Positions 55,384-64,000 of a stretch of 64,000 nucleotides of DNA are shown here, in pieces. Source of the stretch: Haematospirillum sp. H1815 (GTDB taxonomy: Bacteria; Pseudomonadota; Alphaproteobacteria; Rhodospirillales; Rhodospirillaceae); contig NZ_JAAVTA010000001.1 in NCBI RefSeq assembly GCF_012102705.1, positions 310,001-374,000 of the forward strand. The letters run 5' to 3'. How positions within the stretch are numbered: the stretch's first letter is position 1; each line of letters starts with the position of its first letter. The notes below the pieces were generated by a model, which was given only the letters and a program-made list of their open reading frames with translations, was not told the DNA's origin and did not search any database. The translations under genes and the position numbers were made by a program.

Positions 55384-57081
55384 CTAGAGCCTGACGAGAT
55401 GCACGTCAGTCAAAGGTTTCCGCCCTTGATCTTGATTCATGACACGACGCACAGCCCGCCGGACCGCTTCGCGGACCGTATCATCATTTCTGCGATCACG
55501 CGGATCGAGGTCACCAACAGCATCCGTTACCGCATCGGCAAGGCCGACACCCTGTGGCTCGTCATCGTCATCGGGGGTAAACAGGCCATGCGTTGTGACA
55601 AGCGGTGGTGCCATGACCTGCCCCTTGTGATCAAGGACCAAAGTAATGACAGCGGCCCCGTTGACCATCATTTTCTTGCGGTCCCGCAACACCGGGCTAT
55701 CCATGGGAACGATGCGATCCCCCTCCAGGGTAAGACGCCCCACAGGTACCGAAGCAAAAACATGAGGATTATCTGATGATGTCAGATCAAGAACCTGTCC
55801 ATTATCGAGGACAACAGCCTTCCGGGCCCCGTGATCGAGGGCAAAATCCGCATGAACCTGCAGGTGGCGACGCTCTCCATGCACGGGTACAACAACCGTT
55901 GGCCGAAGCAGACGGTACAGTTCACCGACCTCATCCTGGGACGGGTGGCCGGACACATGAATAAAAGCTTCCCGATCTGTCAGAACATCAACCCCGGAGC
56001 GCACAAGGCGGTTCTGCAGACGGAAAATAGCTTTCTCGTTGCCGGGAATAACCCGCGATGAGAACAGAACCACATCACCCCGTCCCAATGTAACGTGAGG
56101 ATGATGCCCCCAAGCAATACGTGCCATAGCGGCACGGGATTCACCTTGAGATCCTGTACAGAGATACAAGACCTGACGTGCCGGCAAATCCGCTGCATCA
56201 TCAGCCTCAAGAAGCGGGCCTATATCGCCGATATAGCCTGTGGAACGGGCTGTATCGACCATGCGCCACAGGGATCGCCCCACTAGGCAAACCTGCCTTC
56301 CGTTGGCACGAGCTGCCTTCACGATACTTTCAACGCGGGCAATGTTGGAGGCAAAGCAGCACACGGCCACGCGCCCGTCAAAACGTCCCAGCATATCAAA
56401 AAGACTGCGACGAACATCCCCTTCCGAGCCAGAACGACCCTTGTTCAGAATATTGGTGCTGTCGCTGATGCAGGCTGTAATACCCTCATCACCAATGGCC
56501 CGAAGCCGGTCATAGTCAACCGTGCCGCCAACCATGGGCTCGGGGTCCAGCTTCCAGTCCCCGGTATGATAGATGTTGCCATGCGCTGTACGAATGACAA
56601 GACCATTTGGTTCAGGAATGGAATGGGTAAACGACACAAACTCCACATTGAAGGGGCCAATGTCCACCCGCCCGCCAAGGGGGACGACGTGAACAGGTAC
56701 TTCGCCATCCAGACCCTCTTCCTTCAGTTTATGCCTGAGAAATTCCGCAGCAAACGGCGTTGCATAAACCGGGCACCGCAAATCGGGCCATAAATAGGCA
56801 ACCGCACCTATGTGATCTTCGTGGGCATGGGTGATCACGATACCGGCAAGATCAGCTGCATTCTCTTCCAGAAAGGAATGATCCGGCATGACAACATCGA
56901 CACCGGGTATCTGATCATCGCCAAAAGTAACACCCATGTCTACGACCAGCCACCGCCCTTGGCAGCCGTAGACATTGAGATTCATACCGATTTCACCGGT
57001 TCCCCCCAAAGGAACGAAGACAAGCCGATCTTTCGGGGCTTTGGTAAGACGGGGCAGCGTTGCAGTATCAACAGCAGTCAT
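55384..57081 (-). CDS. rnj: Ribonuclease J
   Basis: Metallo-beta-lactamase/beta-CASP nuclease with 5'-3' exo- and endonuclease activity in rRNA maturation and mRNA decay. The 565-residue protein has the zinc motif HAHEDH at residues 85-90, [15 protein letters not shown] at the start, the [12 protein letters not shown] ligand region, the beta-CASP segment [25 protein letters not shown], and a C-terminal domain ending in [17 protein letters not shown]. Start ATG 57081 overlaps the coaX stop (ATGA). Confidence 0.95.
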   Translation of the reverse strand: MTAVDTATLPRLTKAPKDRLVFVPLGGTGEIGMNLNVYGCQGRWLVVDMGVTFGDDQIPGVDVVMPDHSFLEENAADLAGIVITHAHEDHIGAVAYLWPDLRCPVYATPFAAEFLRHKLKEEGLDGEVPVHVVPLGGRVDIGPFNVEFVSFTHSIPEPNGLVIRTAHGNIYHTGDWKLDPEPMVGGTVDYDRLRAIGDEGITACISDSTNILNKGRSGSEGDVRRSLFDMLGRFDGRVAVCCFASNIARVESIVKAARANGRQVCLVGRSLWRMVDTARSTGYIGDIGPLLEADDAADLPARQVLYLCTGSQGESRAAMARIAWGHHPHVTLGRGDVVLFSSRVIPGNEKAIFRLQNRLVRSGVDVLTDREAFIHVSGHPSQDEVGELYRLLRPTVVVPVHGERRHLQVHADFALDHGARKAVVLDNGQVLDLTSSDNPHVFASVPVGRLTLEGDRIVPMDSPVLRDRKKMMVNGAAVITLVLDHKGQVMAPPLVTTHGLFTPDDDDEPQGVGLADAVTDAVGDLDPRDRRNDDTVREAVRRAVRRVMNQDQGRKPLTDVHLVRL

Positions 57082-57869
57082 GCGCGTTTCAATTTTTCTT
57101 CCGTAATGTTGCGTCGATAAATCTCGACAAGCCCTCGCAGGGTTAGATCACTGTCAAGATGATGAATAACATCGGTCGCTTCTACAAACAGGGGAGCAAG
57201 CCCACCAGTCGCAACGACCGTCATTGGTTCGCCAAATTCCTTGGATATCCTGCTGACCAAGCCTTCGATCAAGCCCACGTAGCCCCAGTATACCCCTGAC
57301 TTCATGGCGGGAACAGTCGCCTTGCCAATAACGGACAAGGGGCGGCCAACAGCCACTCGCGGGAGCTGGGCGGCCGCCATGTGCAACGCTTCCAGAGACA
57401 GATTAATACCCGGGCAGATACAGCCGCCGTGATAATCCCCCTGGCGGTCGACAACATCAAAGGTGGTTGCCGTTCCAAAGTCAATCACAACAAGGGAACC
57501 CTTGTATCTGGTATGTGCCGCTACGGCATTGACCAAACGGTCCGCCCCCACTTCCTCCGGTCGATCAAGCAAGATTTGCAGATCAAGCCGGACCCCGGGT
57601 TCGCCTATAACCAGAGGTTCCGTATGAAAATACGCACGACACAGTGTCTTCAGCGCAAAGACGTTGGCCGGAACAACCGAGGCCATGACAGCGGCAGAAA
57701 TATCTTGGGGCTTTAACCCCTTCAGTTGCATAAGCTGGGTCAACCAGACCCCGTACTCATCGGCTGTACAGTCCGAGCGGGTAGAAGAGCGCCATTCCCC
57801 CATGGCTTTCTCGCCGTCATAAACAGCAAAAACAATGTTGGTATTGCCGGAGTCGATAACCAGAAGCAT
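57078..57869 (-). CDS. coaX: Type III pantothenate kinase
   Basis: ASKHA-fold kinase that phosphorylates pantothenate, the first step of coenzyme A synthesis; this type is not inhibited by CoA. The 263-residue protein has the phosphate loop [32 protein letters not shown], the catalytic-region [30 protein letters not shown] and [11 protein letters not shown]. With coaD at 33 kb the window holds two CoA steps. Coupled to rnj by ATGA, 40 bases after birA. Confidence 0.96.
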   Translation of the reverse strand: MLLVIDSGNTNIVFAVYDGEKAMGEWRSSTRSDCTADEYGVWLTQLMQLKGLKPQDISAAVMASVVPANVFALKTLCRAYFHTEPLVIGEPGVRLDLQILLDRPEEVGADRLVNAVAAHTRYKGSLVVIDFGTATTFDVVDRQGDYHGGCICPGINLSLEALHMAAAQLPRVAVGRPLSVIGKATVPAMKSGVYWGYVGLIEGLVSRISKEFGEPMTVVATGGLAPLFVEATDVIHHLDSDLTLRGLVEIYRRNITEEKLKRA

Positions 57870-57909
57870 TCCGCATAGATCCCAAATTCAAAGAATTCTG
57901 TGCCAGATA

Positions 57910-58659
57910 TCAACCAAAGAAAACATCAGCAGCAAAAATGCGATGCTGTCCCGCCTCATTATGCAGCACAAGGGCACCGTCTGCATCGAGATCAGAAAAA
58001 ATACCGCAAACTGATAAGCCATCCGGAAGATTTGCTACCACACTACCACCCAAGCCACAGGCCTTGGCTTTCCATGCCCGACGGATGGGAGCAAACCCCT
58101 CCTCTCTCCATTGCTGAAGTCTGATGTACAGGGCATGGCAGAAAAAAGAAGCAACATCAAGAGCAGAAACAGAGACGCCTCGTTCGGCAAGACTCGTGAC
58201 AAGGTAGTTTGTAGGAATGACCTGCGGTCGATGCAACACGTTCACCCCAACCCCCACAATGATCCATGGCGTATCTGTTTCCAGCAGGATACCCGACACC
58301 TTTGCCCCGGAAACAAGCACATCGTTTGGCCATTTCAGGGTCACATCCAGTGCCGGGGACATGCGGGAAAAAGCATCTGAAAGAGCCAATGCCGCAATAA
58401 AGGATAATGATGCGCTATCAGCCACCCCTCGTGCAGATTGCTGTAAGCGGACAGACAGAAACAGGTTTCCCTCCGGGCTTTCCCATGAACGGCCACGCCG
58501 ACCACGCCCGGCAGTCTGGGAACCGGCAACGATGACAAATCCCTCGCCTGGATCACTGTTACGTCGGCGCTTTATTTCTTCGTTTGTACTATCCGTTTCA
58601 CGCAGGAAAACGAGGCGCCACCCTTTAGGTAGCGCCTCGTCCCTGTGTTCAAGGAACAT
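57910..58659 (-). CDS. birA: Biotin-[acetyl-CoA-carboxylase] ligase
   Basis: Attaches biotin to carboxylase carrier proteins. The roughly 249-residue product has the biotinyl-AMP loop GRGRRGRSWESPEGN, the catalytic LKWPNDVLVSGAKVSGIL, IIVGVGVNVLHRP, and a small C-terminal SH3-like domain. There is no N-terminal helix-turn-helix, so it lacks the repressor function of E. coli BirA. The start is unclear: ATG 58659 is used, with GTG 58668 and TTG 58677 as alternatives; none has a good ribosome site. It lies 25 bases after nuoN. Confidence 0.93.
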   Translation of the reverse strand: MFLEHRDEALPKGWRLVFLRETDSTNEEIKRRRNSDPGEGFVIVAGSQTAGRGRRGRSWESPEGNLFLSVRLQQSARGVADSASLSFIAALALSDAFSRMSPALDVTLKWPNDVLVSGAKVSGILLETDTPWIIVGVGVNVLHRPQVIPTNYLVTSLAERGVSVSALDVASFFCHALYIRLQQWREEGFAPIRRAWKAKACGLGGSVVANLPDGLSVCGIFSDLDADGALVLHNEAGQHRIFAADVFFG

Positions 58660-58684
58660 GTCCGGCACGTAAATCAACAGAAGA

Positions 58685-60121
58685 TTATCCCGGGAATAGT
58701 GCCTTGGCAGCTAGATCAGCCTGGGCAATCAGCGGTGCAGGCCAAGCCAGGAAAAAGGTTGTGACAAAAGCTGTTCCAGAAAGAATCAACGTATTTGATG
58801 ATGGCACCGGATCAAACGTCTCCGACGGCTCATCAAAGTACATCACCTTGATAACCCGTATGTAGTAGAAGGCCGCAACAACACTGGACAGCGCCAGAAT
58901 AATGGCCAAAGCCAACTGACCCCCGTCCAAGGCTGCGATAAAGAGCCCCAGCTTGGCAACAAAGCCAGCAAAAAACGGAATGCCTGCCATAGAGAATAAA
59001 AAGATTGCCAAGGCCGCTGCCAAACCCGGTGATGCTTTGTGCAGCCCCGACAGATCGCTTATTTTTTCCAGCGCCTGCCCACCGGAACGCATGGAGAGAA
59101 TAACCGCAAAACTGCCAACACTCATAAAGACATACAGAGCCATATACAGCAGAGCCGCACTGACACCAACCTCGGTCCCTGTTACCAAGCCTACGAGCAC
59201 ATAGCCCATATGGCCAATCGAAGAGTAAGCCATCAGCCTCTTTATATTGGTCTGGGCTACAGCACCAAACGCACCAACAATCATCGAGCCCGCGGATACA
59301 AGCCACAATACTTGTTGCCACGCACCTACCAAGTCAGCAAACGGCCCGACAAGAAGACGGATAAACAAGGCAATCGCAGCAACCTTTGGGGCCGCCGCGA
59401 AAAAGGCCGTTACAGGAGTTGGTGCCCCTTCGTATACATCGGGCGTCCACATGTGGAAAGGAACGGCAGAGACCTTGAATGCCATACCACACAGCATAAA
59501 AACCAAGCCAACAATCGCCCCTGTCGGGGCATGCTCCCCCAAGACCTTTGCCAAGGCATCGAAAGACGTTGTTCCGGAGAAGCCATAAACCATCGACATC
59601 CCGTATAACAGCATACCCGAAGCCACAGAGCCCAAAACAAAATACTTCAAGCCAGCCTCGGTTGACTTGACTGTATCCCTCCGCAAGGCGGCAAGAACAT
59701 AGGATGCAAGGCTCATCAGCTCCAGCCCTAGGTACAGGGACATCAGGTTATTAGCCGAGATCATCATCAGCATGCCAAGCGTGGCAAACAGCATGACAAC
59801 CGGAACCTCAAATTTCTCCATCTGCTCACGTGCCATCCATGACAACGTCAGGATCAGCGTCAAGGCCGCAGCAAACAATGTCACAAGCTTTGCGTAGCGT
59901 GAAAAACCATCAGAGACAAACATGCCATTAAAGGTGCTCATCATTCTGGGTTCACCGGCAAAAACAACCGCCATAGTGACCAAGAGAGCCAGAACAGCCA
60001 TCCAGCCTACAGCAGCTGTCGCATCCCCCCGGCGGAATACACCAACCATCAGCAGGGCAAGGCCGGAACAAGCCAGGATCAGTTCAGGGGCGGCGACCCC
60101 CAGGTTTGCGATCACAGTCAT
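58685..60121 (-). CDS. nuoN: NADH-quinone oxidoreductase subunit N
   Basis: Antiporter-like proton-pumping subunit of complex I in the inner membrane. The 478-residue protein has about 14 membrane helices and the Mrp-type core, including the conserved Glu region LMSLYLGLELMSLASYVLAAL, the lysine in GMAFKVSAVPFHMWTPDVYEGAPTPV, and AQTNIKRLMAYSSIGHMGYVLVGL. The typical HMWTPDVYEGAP separates it from NuoL and NuoM. Last nuo gene; the order J-K-L-M-N is standard. Confidence 0.97.
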   Translation of the reverse strand: MTVIANLGVAAPELILACSGLALLMVGVFRRGDATAAVGWMAVLALLVTMAVVFAGEPRMMSTFNGMFVSDGFSRYAKLVTLFAAALTLILTLSWMAREQMEKFEVPVVMLFATLGMLMMISANNLMSLYLGLELMSLASYVLAALRRDTVKSTEAGLKYFVLGSVASGMLLYGMSMVYGFSGTTSFDALAKVLGEHAPTGAIVGLVFMLCGMAFKVSAVPFHMWTPDVYEGAPTPVTAFFAAAPKVAAIALFIRLLVGPFADLVGAWQQVLWLVSAGSMIVGAFGAVAQTNIKRLMAYSSIGHMGYVLVGLVTGTEVGVSAALLYMALYVFMSVGSFAVILSMRSGGQALEKISDLSGLHKASPGLAAALAIFLFSMAGIPFFAGFVAKLGLFIAALDGGQLALAIILALSSVVAAFYYIRVIKVMYFDEPSETFDPVPSSNTLILSGTAFVTTFFLAWPAPLIAQADLAAKALFPG

Positions 60122-60150
60122 GGTGTCAGTTACCTCTCCAGTCGCCGGCC

Positions 60151-61668
60151 TCAGCGAAGTGCCACAGCAGTGCCCGAACCGGCATCTGCCAAGGCAGCAT
60201 GATAATTTTCAACAAGGTTGATCACAGAAGCGTGCATGGGCTCCAGGAATGAAGACGGATAAATGCCCATCCACAGCACAACAAGGATCAAGGGAACAAA
60301 AATCGCCACTTCACGCGGGTTCATGTCAAGCATGGCCTTCACGTCATCCTTGTCGAGCTTCCCAAAGCAAATCCTGCGGTACAGAAGCAAGGCATATGTA
60401 GCCCCCAAGATCAACCCTGTCGCAGTAAACAGCCCAACCCAGCTGCTGGTCTGGAAAACACCCAGAAGAATCATGAACTCCCCGACAAAACCGGATGTAC
60501 CCGGCAGGCCGACAGACGCCATGGTAAAGAACATGAAAACCAGCGCATATTTGGGCATGACATCAGACACGCCACCATACCGGGCCATCTCACGCGTATG
60601 GAGACGGTCATAGACAACGCCAACGCACAGGAAGAGAGCCCCGGAAACAACTCCGTGCGAAAGCATCTGGATGATCGCGCCCTCAATCGCCTGCTGATTC
60701 AGCGCAAAGGTACCAACGGTCACAAAACCCATATGCGCTACAGAAGAATAGGCGATCAGCTTCTTCATATCCTCCTGCACCAACGCCACCAATGATGTGT
60801 AAATAATGGCTGCAACAGACAGCGTAAACATCAATGGTGCAAAGTACTGCGTCGCCTCTGGCAGCATTGGAATAGAGAAGCGCAGAAAACCGTACCCGCC
60901 CATTTTCAGCAAGACACCGGCAAGAATCACAGAACCTGCCGTCGGGGCCTCAACGTGTGCATCAGGAAGCCATGTGTGGAATGGCCACATCGGCACCTTG
61001 ACGGCAAAGGAGGCAAACATCGCAAGCCACAGCCAAAGCTGCATATCCCGCGCAAAACGCGTTTCCATAAGAGTCGGGATATCGGCTGTTCCGGCAACCA
61101 GAAGCATGGCAACAATTGCCACCAGCATCAGGACAGAACCAGCTAAGGTGTACAGAAAAAACTTGAAAGCAGCATAAACCCGACGCGGACCACCCCAAAC
61201 ACCAATCATGATGTACATGGGGATCAGGACAGCTTCGAAGAAGATGTAGAACAGGACGTAGTCAAGAGCACAGAACATACCAACCATCAAGGTTTCCAGA
61301 ACCAGAAAGGCCAACATGTACTCTCTGACCCTCTTCTCTACAGCTTCCCAAGCCGACAAGATGCAAAGAGGTGTCAGGAACGTCGACAGCAAAACAAAGA
61401 ATAGAGAAATGCCGTCCAGCCCCATGTGGTAGCTTATGCCCCATACGGGTAGCCATTCCACCTTCTCGACAAACTGGAATTCTGCTGTGGCAGGATTGAA
61501 CCCTTCCCACAGACCAAGGGATATCAGAAAGGTTGCAACAGAAGTCAACAAGGCCACATTACGCGCGTTACGCGCAACGGCTTTTTCGCTGCCGCGCACG
61601 AACAAGACAAACGCAGCGCCGACCAGCGGAAGAAACGTGACGATTGAAAGAAGAGGAAGGTCGGTCAT
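60151..61668 (-). CDS. nuoM: NADH-quinone oxidoreductase subunit M
   Basis: Antiporter-like subunit of complex I, 505 residues with about 14 membrane helices. The essential acidic residue equivalent to E. coli Glu144 is Glu145 ([20 protein letters not shown]), and the pumping lysines lie in [24 protein letters not shown] and [42 protein letters not shown] is the NuoM hallmark. It starts six bases after nuoL and is followed 29 bases later by nuoN. Confidence 0.97.
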   Translation of the reverse strand: MTDLPLLSIVTFLPLVGAAFVLFVRGSEKAVARNARNVALLTSVATFLISLGLWEGFNPATAEFQFVEKVEWLPVWGISYHMGLDGISLFFVLLSTFLTPLCILSAWEAVEKRVREYMLAFLVLETLMVGMFCALDYVLFYIFFEAVLIPMYIMIGVWGGPRRVYAAFKFFLYTLAGSVLMLVAIVAMLLVAGTADIPTLMETRFARDMQLWLWLAMFASFAVKVPMWPFHTWLPDAHVEAPTAGSVILAGVLLKMGGYGFLRFSIPMLPEATQYFAPLMFTLSVAAIIYTSLVALVQEDMKKLIAYSSVAHMGFVTVGTFALNQQAIEGAIIQMLSHGVVSGALFLCVGVVYDRLHTREMARYGGVSDVMPKYALVFMFFTMASVGLPGTSGFVGEFMILLGVFQTSSWVGLFTATGLILGATYALLLYRRICFGKLDKDDVKAMLDMNPREVAIFVPLILVVLWMGIYPSSFLEPMHASVINLVENYHAALADAGSGTAVALR

Positions 61669-61674
61669 TGGCGC

Positions 61675-63606
61675 TTATCCTGCATGTCTGATGATATACC
61701 AGGTTACAAACACCGCTACGCCAAGAATCATGGCAAAGGCGTAATGGTACAAATAACCGGACTGCATCCGTGAAAACCGGGCCGCTATACTGCGTGTTGC
61801 AGCAGCAAGCCCATCAGGACCAACACCGTCGATCAAGGCTCCGTCGCCACCTTTCCAGAACCCGCGGCCCAGAACAAAGGCGGGACGCACAAAGATGCGG
61901 TCAAAAAGCTCGTCAAAGTACCACTTGTTCAAAAGGAAGAGATACAGGGGACGCAGAGCTTTGGCGATGACACCGGGTACCTTGGGAGCAAACATGTATA
62001 GGATGTAGGCCAGTACGATACCACCAACGCTCATATACAGGGGCATCAGCTTGACCCAGGAAGGAACGTGGTGGGCTGCACCGACAGTATCATGCCCTTC
62101 CAGGACCAGAATGGCATTCCCCCAGAAGCTGGAACGCGCATCCCCGACAAAAAGATCATAGCCAATCCAGCCAGAGAACACGGCCCCGACAGCAAGAACC
62201 AGAAGGGGAATCACCATAATCGCCGGGCTTTCATGAACATGGCTCATGACATAGTCATCAGCGCGCGGCTTGCCGTGGAACGTCAGAATGAGCAAACGCC
62301 AAGAATAAAAAGCGGTCATTCCCGCAGCAGCAATCCCCATCCAGAAGGCATAGGTACCAACGGCACTGTGAGCCGCAAAAGCCGTTTCCAGTATCATGTC
62401 CTTGGAATAGAAGCCGGCAAAGAACGGAATCCCGGCTAAGGCAAGAGAGCCAATCCACATCATCGTGTACGTGACAGGGATATGTTTCCATATTCCCCCC
62501 ATCTTGCGGATGTCCTGTTCGTCAGACATCGCATGGATAACAGACCCAGCCCCCAAGAACAGAAGTGCCTTGAAAAAAGCGTGCGTCATCAGGTGAAAAA
62601 TAGCGGCCTGATACGCGGAAACACCAATAGCAAAGAACATATATCCCAGCTGGGAACACGTTGAATAGGCAATAACCCGTTTGATATCGTTCTGAACACA
62701 CCCGACAGTTGCTGCAAAGAACGCAGTTGTTGCGCCCACTACAGCAATGATAGCCAGAGCATCAGGAGCTAGTTCGAACAGGGGTGACATGCGGCTGACC
62801 ATAAAGACACCCGCCGTCACCATCGTTGCCGCATGGATCAGGGCCGAAACCGGGGTTGGACCTTCCATGGCATCCGGAAGCCACGTATGCAGACCCAGTT
62901 GGGCCGACTTGCCCATGGCACCGATAAACAACAGAAAGCCAATGATGGTCAGGGCGTGCCATTCCGTTCCAAAGAAACGGACCATGCTGTGCGCATGATC
63001 TGGTGCTGCAGCAAAGATTGTGTTGAATTCCACTGACCCAAACAGGAAGTAGACGCCAAAAATACCAAGGGCAAAGCCAAAGTCACCGACACGGTTGACG
63101 ATAAAGGCCTTCATGGCTGCTGCACAGGCCGACTGTTTCTCGTACCAGAAACCGATCAGAAGATAGGACGCCAGACCAACGCCTTCCCAGCCGAAAAACA
63201 GCTGAACAAGGTTATCAGCCGTAACCAGCATCAACATCATGAAAGTAAACAGCGATAGATAAGCCATAAACCGGGGAATCGACTTATCATGGTGCATATA
63301 TCCGCATGAATAGACATGCACCATCGACGAAACACCATTGACGACAATCAGCATAACCGCCGTCAAGGTATCGAAACGCAGAGCCCACGACACCTGAAAG
63401 TCGCCCGATGAAATCCATTTCAGGAGTTCAACCGTGACAGGCTGTTGTCCCATGGCAACTTCAAAGAAAATAGCAACCGACAGCGCTGCTGATAAAAGAA
63501 CAGCGGATGTGGTGACCACCTGGGCACCGGTATCTTTCAACCAGTGGCGGAAGAACCCTGCGATTACGGCTGCCAGCAGAGGCAGAAATATGGCTGCGAC
63601 GTACAT
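61675..63606 (-). CDS. nuoL: NADH-quinone oxidoreductase subunit L
   Basis: Distal proton-pumping subunit of complex I. The 643-residue protein has the antiporter core with VQLFFGWEGVGLASYLLIGFW (conserved Glu), GKSAQLGLHTWLPDAMEGPTPVSALIHAATMV (pumping lysine) and QNDIKRVIAYSTCSQLGYMF, and the C-terminal extension that forms the long lateral helix and final membrane anchor (about 520-643). It begins eight bases after nuoK. Confidence 0.97.
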   Translation of the reverse strand: MYVAAIFLPLLAAVIAGFFRHWLKDTGAQVVTTSAVLLSAALSVAIFFEVAMGQQPVTVELLKWISSGDFQVSWALRFDTLTAVMLIVVNGVSSMVHVYSCGYMHHDKSIPRFMAYLSLFTFMMLMLVTADNLVQLFFGWEGVGLASYLLIGFWYEKQSACAAAMKAFIVNRVGDFGFALGIFGVYFLFGSVEFNTIFAAAPDHAHSMVRFFGTEWHALTIIGFLLFIGAMGKSAQLGLHTWLPDAMEGPTPVSALIHAATMVTAGVFMVSRMSPLFELAPDALAIIAVVGATTAFFAATVGCVQNDIKRVIAYSTCSQLGYMFFAIGVSAYQAAIFHLMTHAFFKALLFLGAGSVIHAMSDEQDIRKMGGIWKHIPVTYTMMWIGSLALAGIPFFAGFYSKDMILETAFAAHSAVGTYAFWMGIAAAGMTAFYSWRLLILTFHGKPRADDYVMSHVHESPAIMVIPLLVLAVGAVFSGWIGYDLFVGDARSSFWGNAILVLEGHDTVGAAHHVPSWVKLMPLYMSVGGIVLAYILYMFAPKVPGVIAKALRPLYLFLLNKWYFDELFDRIFVRPAFVLGRGFWKGGDGALIDGVGPDGLAAATRSIAARFSRMQSGYLYHYAFAMILGVAVFVTWYIIRHAG

Positions 63607-63614
63607 CTGCTTTC

Positions 63615-63926
63615 TCAGCCCTTCATCTGGTTGATGTCTTCAACAGCGATTGAACCCCGGTTACGGAAGAACACAACCAGGATTGCAAGACCAATAGCAG
63701 CTTCAGCAGCAGCAACTGTCAAAATGAACAAGGTAAACACCTGACCGACCAGATCCCCCAGGAAGGAGGAAAAAGCCACCATGTTGACATTGACGGCCAA
63801 AAGCATCAGCTCGATCGACATCATAATAATCACGACATTCTTGCGGTTCAGGAAAATCCCGACCACACCCAGCACGAAGAGTATCGCGCCGACTGTCAGA
63901 TAATGCGACAGACCAATCTGTAGCAT
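63615..63926 (-). CDS. nuoK: NADH-quinone oxidoreductase subunit K
   Basis: Small three-helix complex I subunit (103 residues) in the membrane arm. The two functionally important glutamates, equivalent to Glu36 and Glu72 of E. coli, are Glu39 ([15 protein letters not shown]) and Glu75 ([16 protein letters not shown]). [21 protein letters not shown] is characteristic of the family. Its ATG overlaps the nuoJ stop by one base (TGATG). Confidence 0.97.
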   Translation of the reverse strand: MLQIGLSHYLTVGAILFVLGVVGIFLNRKNVVIIMMSIELMLLAVNVNMVAFSSFLGDLVGQVFTLFILTVAAAEAAIGLAILVVFFRNRGSIAVEDINQMKG

Positions 63927-64000
63927 CAGATCCCTCCCCTAGTCGGAACTTTCTTCAGCTCTACCGTACGCCCACGATCAAGCTGGCGGGTAATGTTCTG
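63926..64000 (-). CDS. nuoJ: NADH-quinone oxidoreductase subunit J (C-terminal end only)
   Basis: The last 24 codons of a minus-strand gene that continues beyond the window. The visible tail ([16 protein letters not shown] followed by PTRGGI) resembles the polar C-terminus of NuoJ. The identity rests mostly on position: nuoJ directly precedes nuoK in the operon, and the stop codon overlaps the nuoK start by one base. Confidence 0.85.
   Translation of the reverse strand, partial: QNITRQLDRGRTVELKKVPTRGGI

Overview
The window reads as an ordinary, gene-dense stretch of alphaproteobacterial chromosome. I place it in or near the Rhodospirillales from gene content and order: tolC-popZ-valS, metG-tatD-metallo-hydrolase, xthA-erpA and dgt-argS-SPOR-nagZ, tatABC-serS-surE-pcm-nlpD-like, ssb divergent from uvrA with gyrA-coaD-cyclophilin, sdhE-mfd divergent from recG, and nuoJKLMN-birA-coaX-rnj-mce. 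Base composition looks moderately GC-rich by eye, with a more AT-rich patch near 30-32 kb. I cannot name a genus from sequence alone. I see no rRNA, phage, insertion sequence, CRISPR array or defence island.

Layout. 0-13.7 kb (+): end of a TolC-type outer-membrane channel, popZ, valS, a tRNA-Ser on the other strand, three cell-wall genes (MltB-like transglycosylase, RlpA, D,D-carboxypeptidase), then tmk-holB-metG-tatD-hydrolase. 13.7-17.3 kb (-): sodB and a squalene module, hpnE plus one long gene that joins HpnC and HpnD. 17.3-26.6 kb: a third squalene/phytoene-synthase-fold protein (NDUFAF6-like), a DUF2336 protein, xthA-erpA, then dgt-argS-SPOR-nagZ-M50 protease. 26.6-31.7 kb (-): DsbA-like oxidoreductase, a response-regulator-like protein with a dead GGDEF domain, an RNA methyltransferase, an unknown lipoprotein and mazG. 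31.8-41 kb: a duplicated DUF4170 protein, tRNA-Lys, the gyrA operon, ssb and uvrA. 40-47.7 kb (-): LytM factor, pcm, surE, serS, tatCBA, an orphan ABC ATPase, tRNA-Pro and small unknown genes. 48-54.4 kb: mfd-sdhE facing recG and a small ferredoxin-like gene. 54.4-64 kb (-): the distal end of the complex I operon followed by birA, coaX, rnj, mce and tag.

How the genes work together. Several themes recur: aminoacyl-tRNA synthetases (valS, metG, argS, serS) with three tRNAs; DNA metabolism and repair (holB, tmk, gyrA, ssb, uvrA, mfd, recG, xthA, tag, dgt); envelope maintenance (transglycosylase, RlpA, carboxypeptidase, two further SPOR/LytM proteins, NagZ, Tat export); and energy metabolism (Nuo subunits, a possible complex I assembly factor, SdhE). 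The hpn genes would make squalene for hopanoids; no squalene-hopene cyclase is in the window.

Most of the window is housekeeping and I do not see a clearly new multi-gene system. The features most worth a second look are the HpnC-HpnD fusion, the tandem DUF4170 protein, the two-receiver protein with a degenerate GGDEF, a perfect 15-bp inverted repeat near 30.1 kb, a candidate SOS box between ssb and uvrA, and the apparent splitting of the argS-nagZ-(scpAB)-tatABC cluster.
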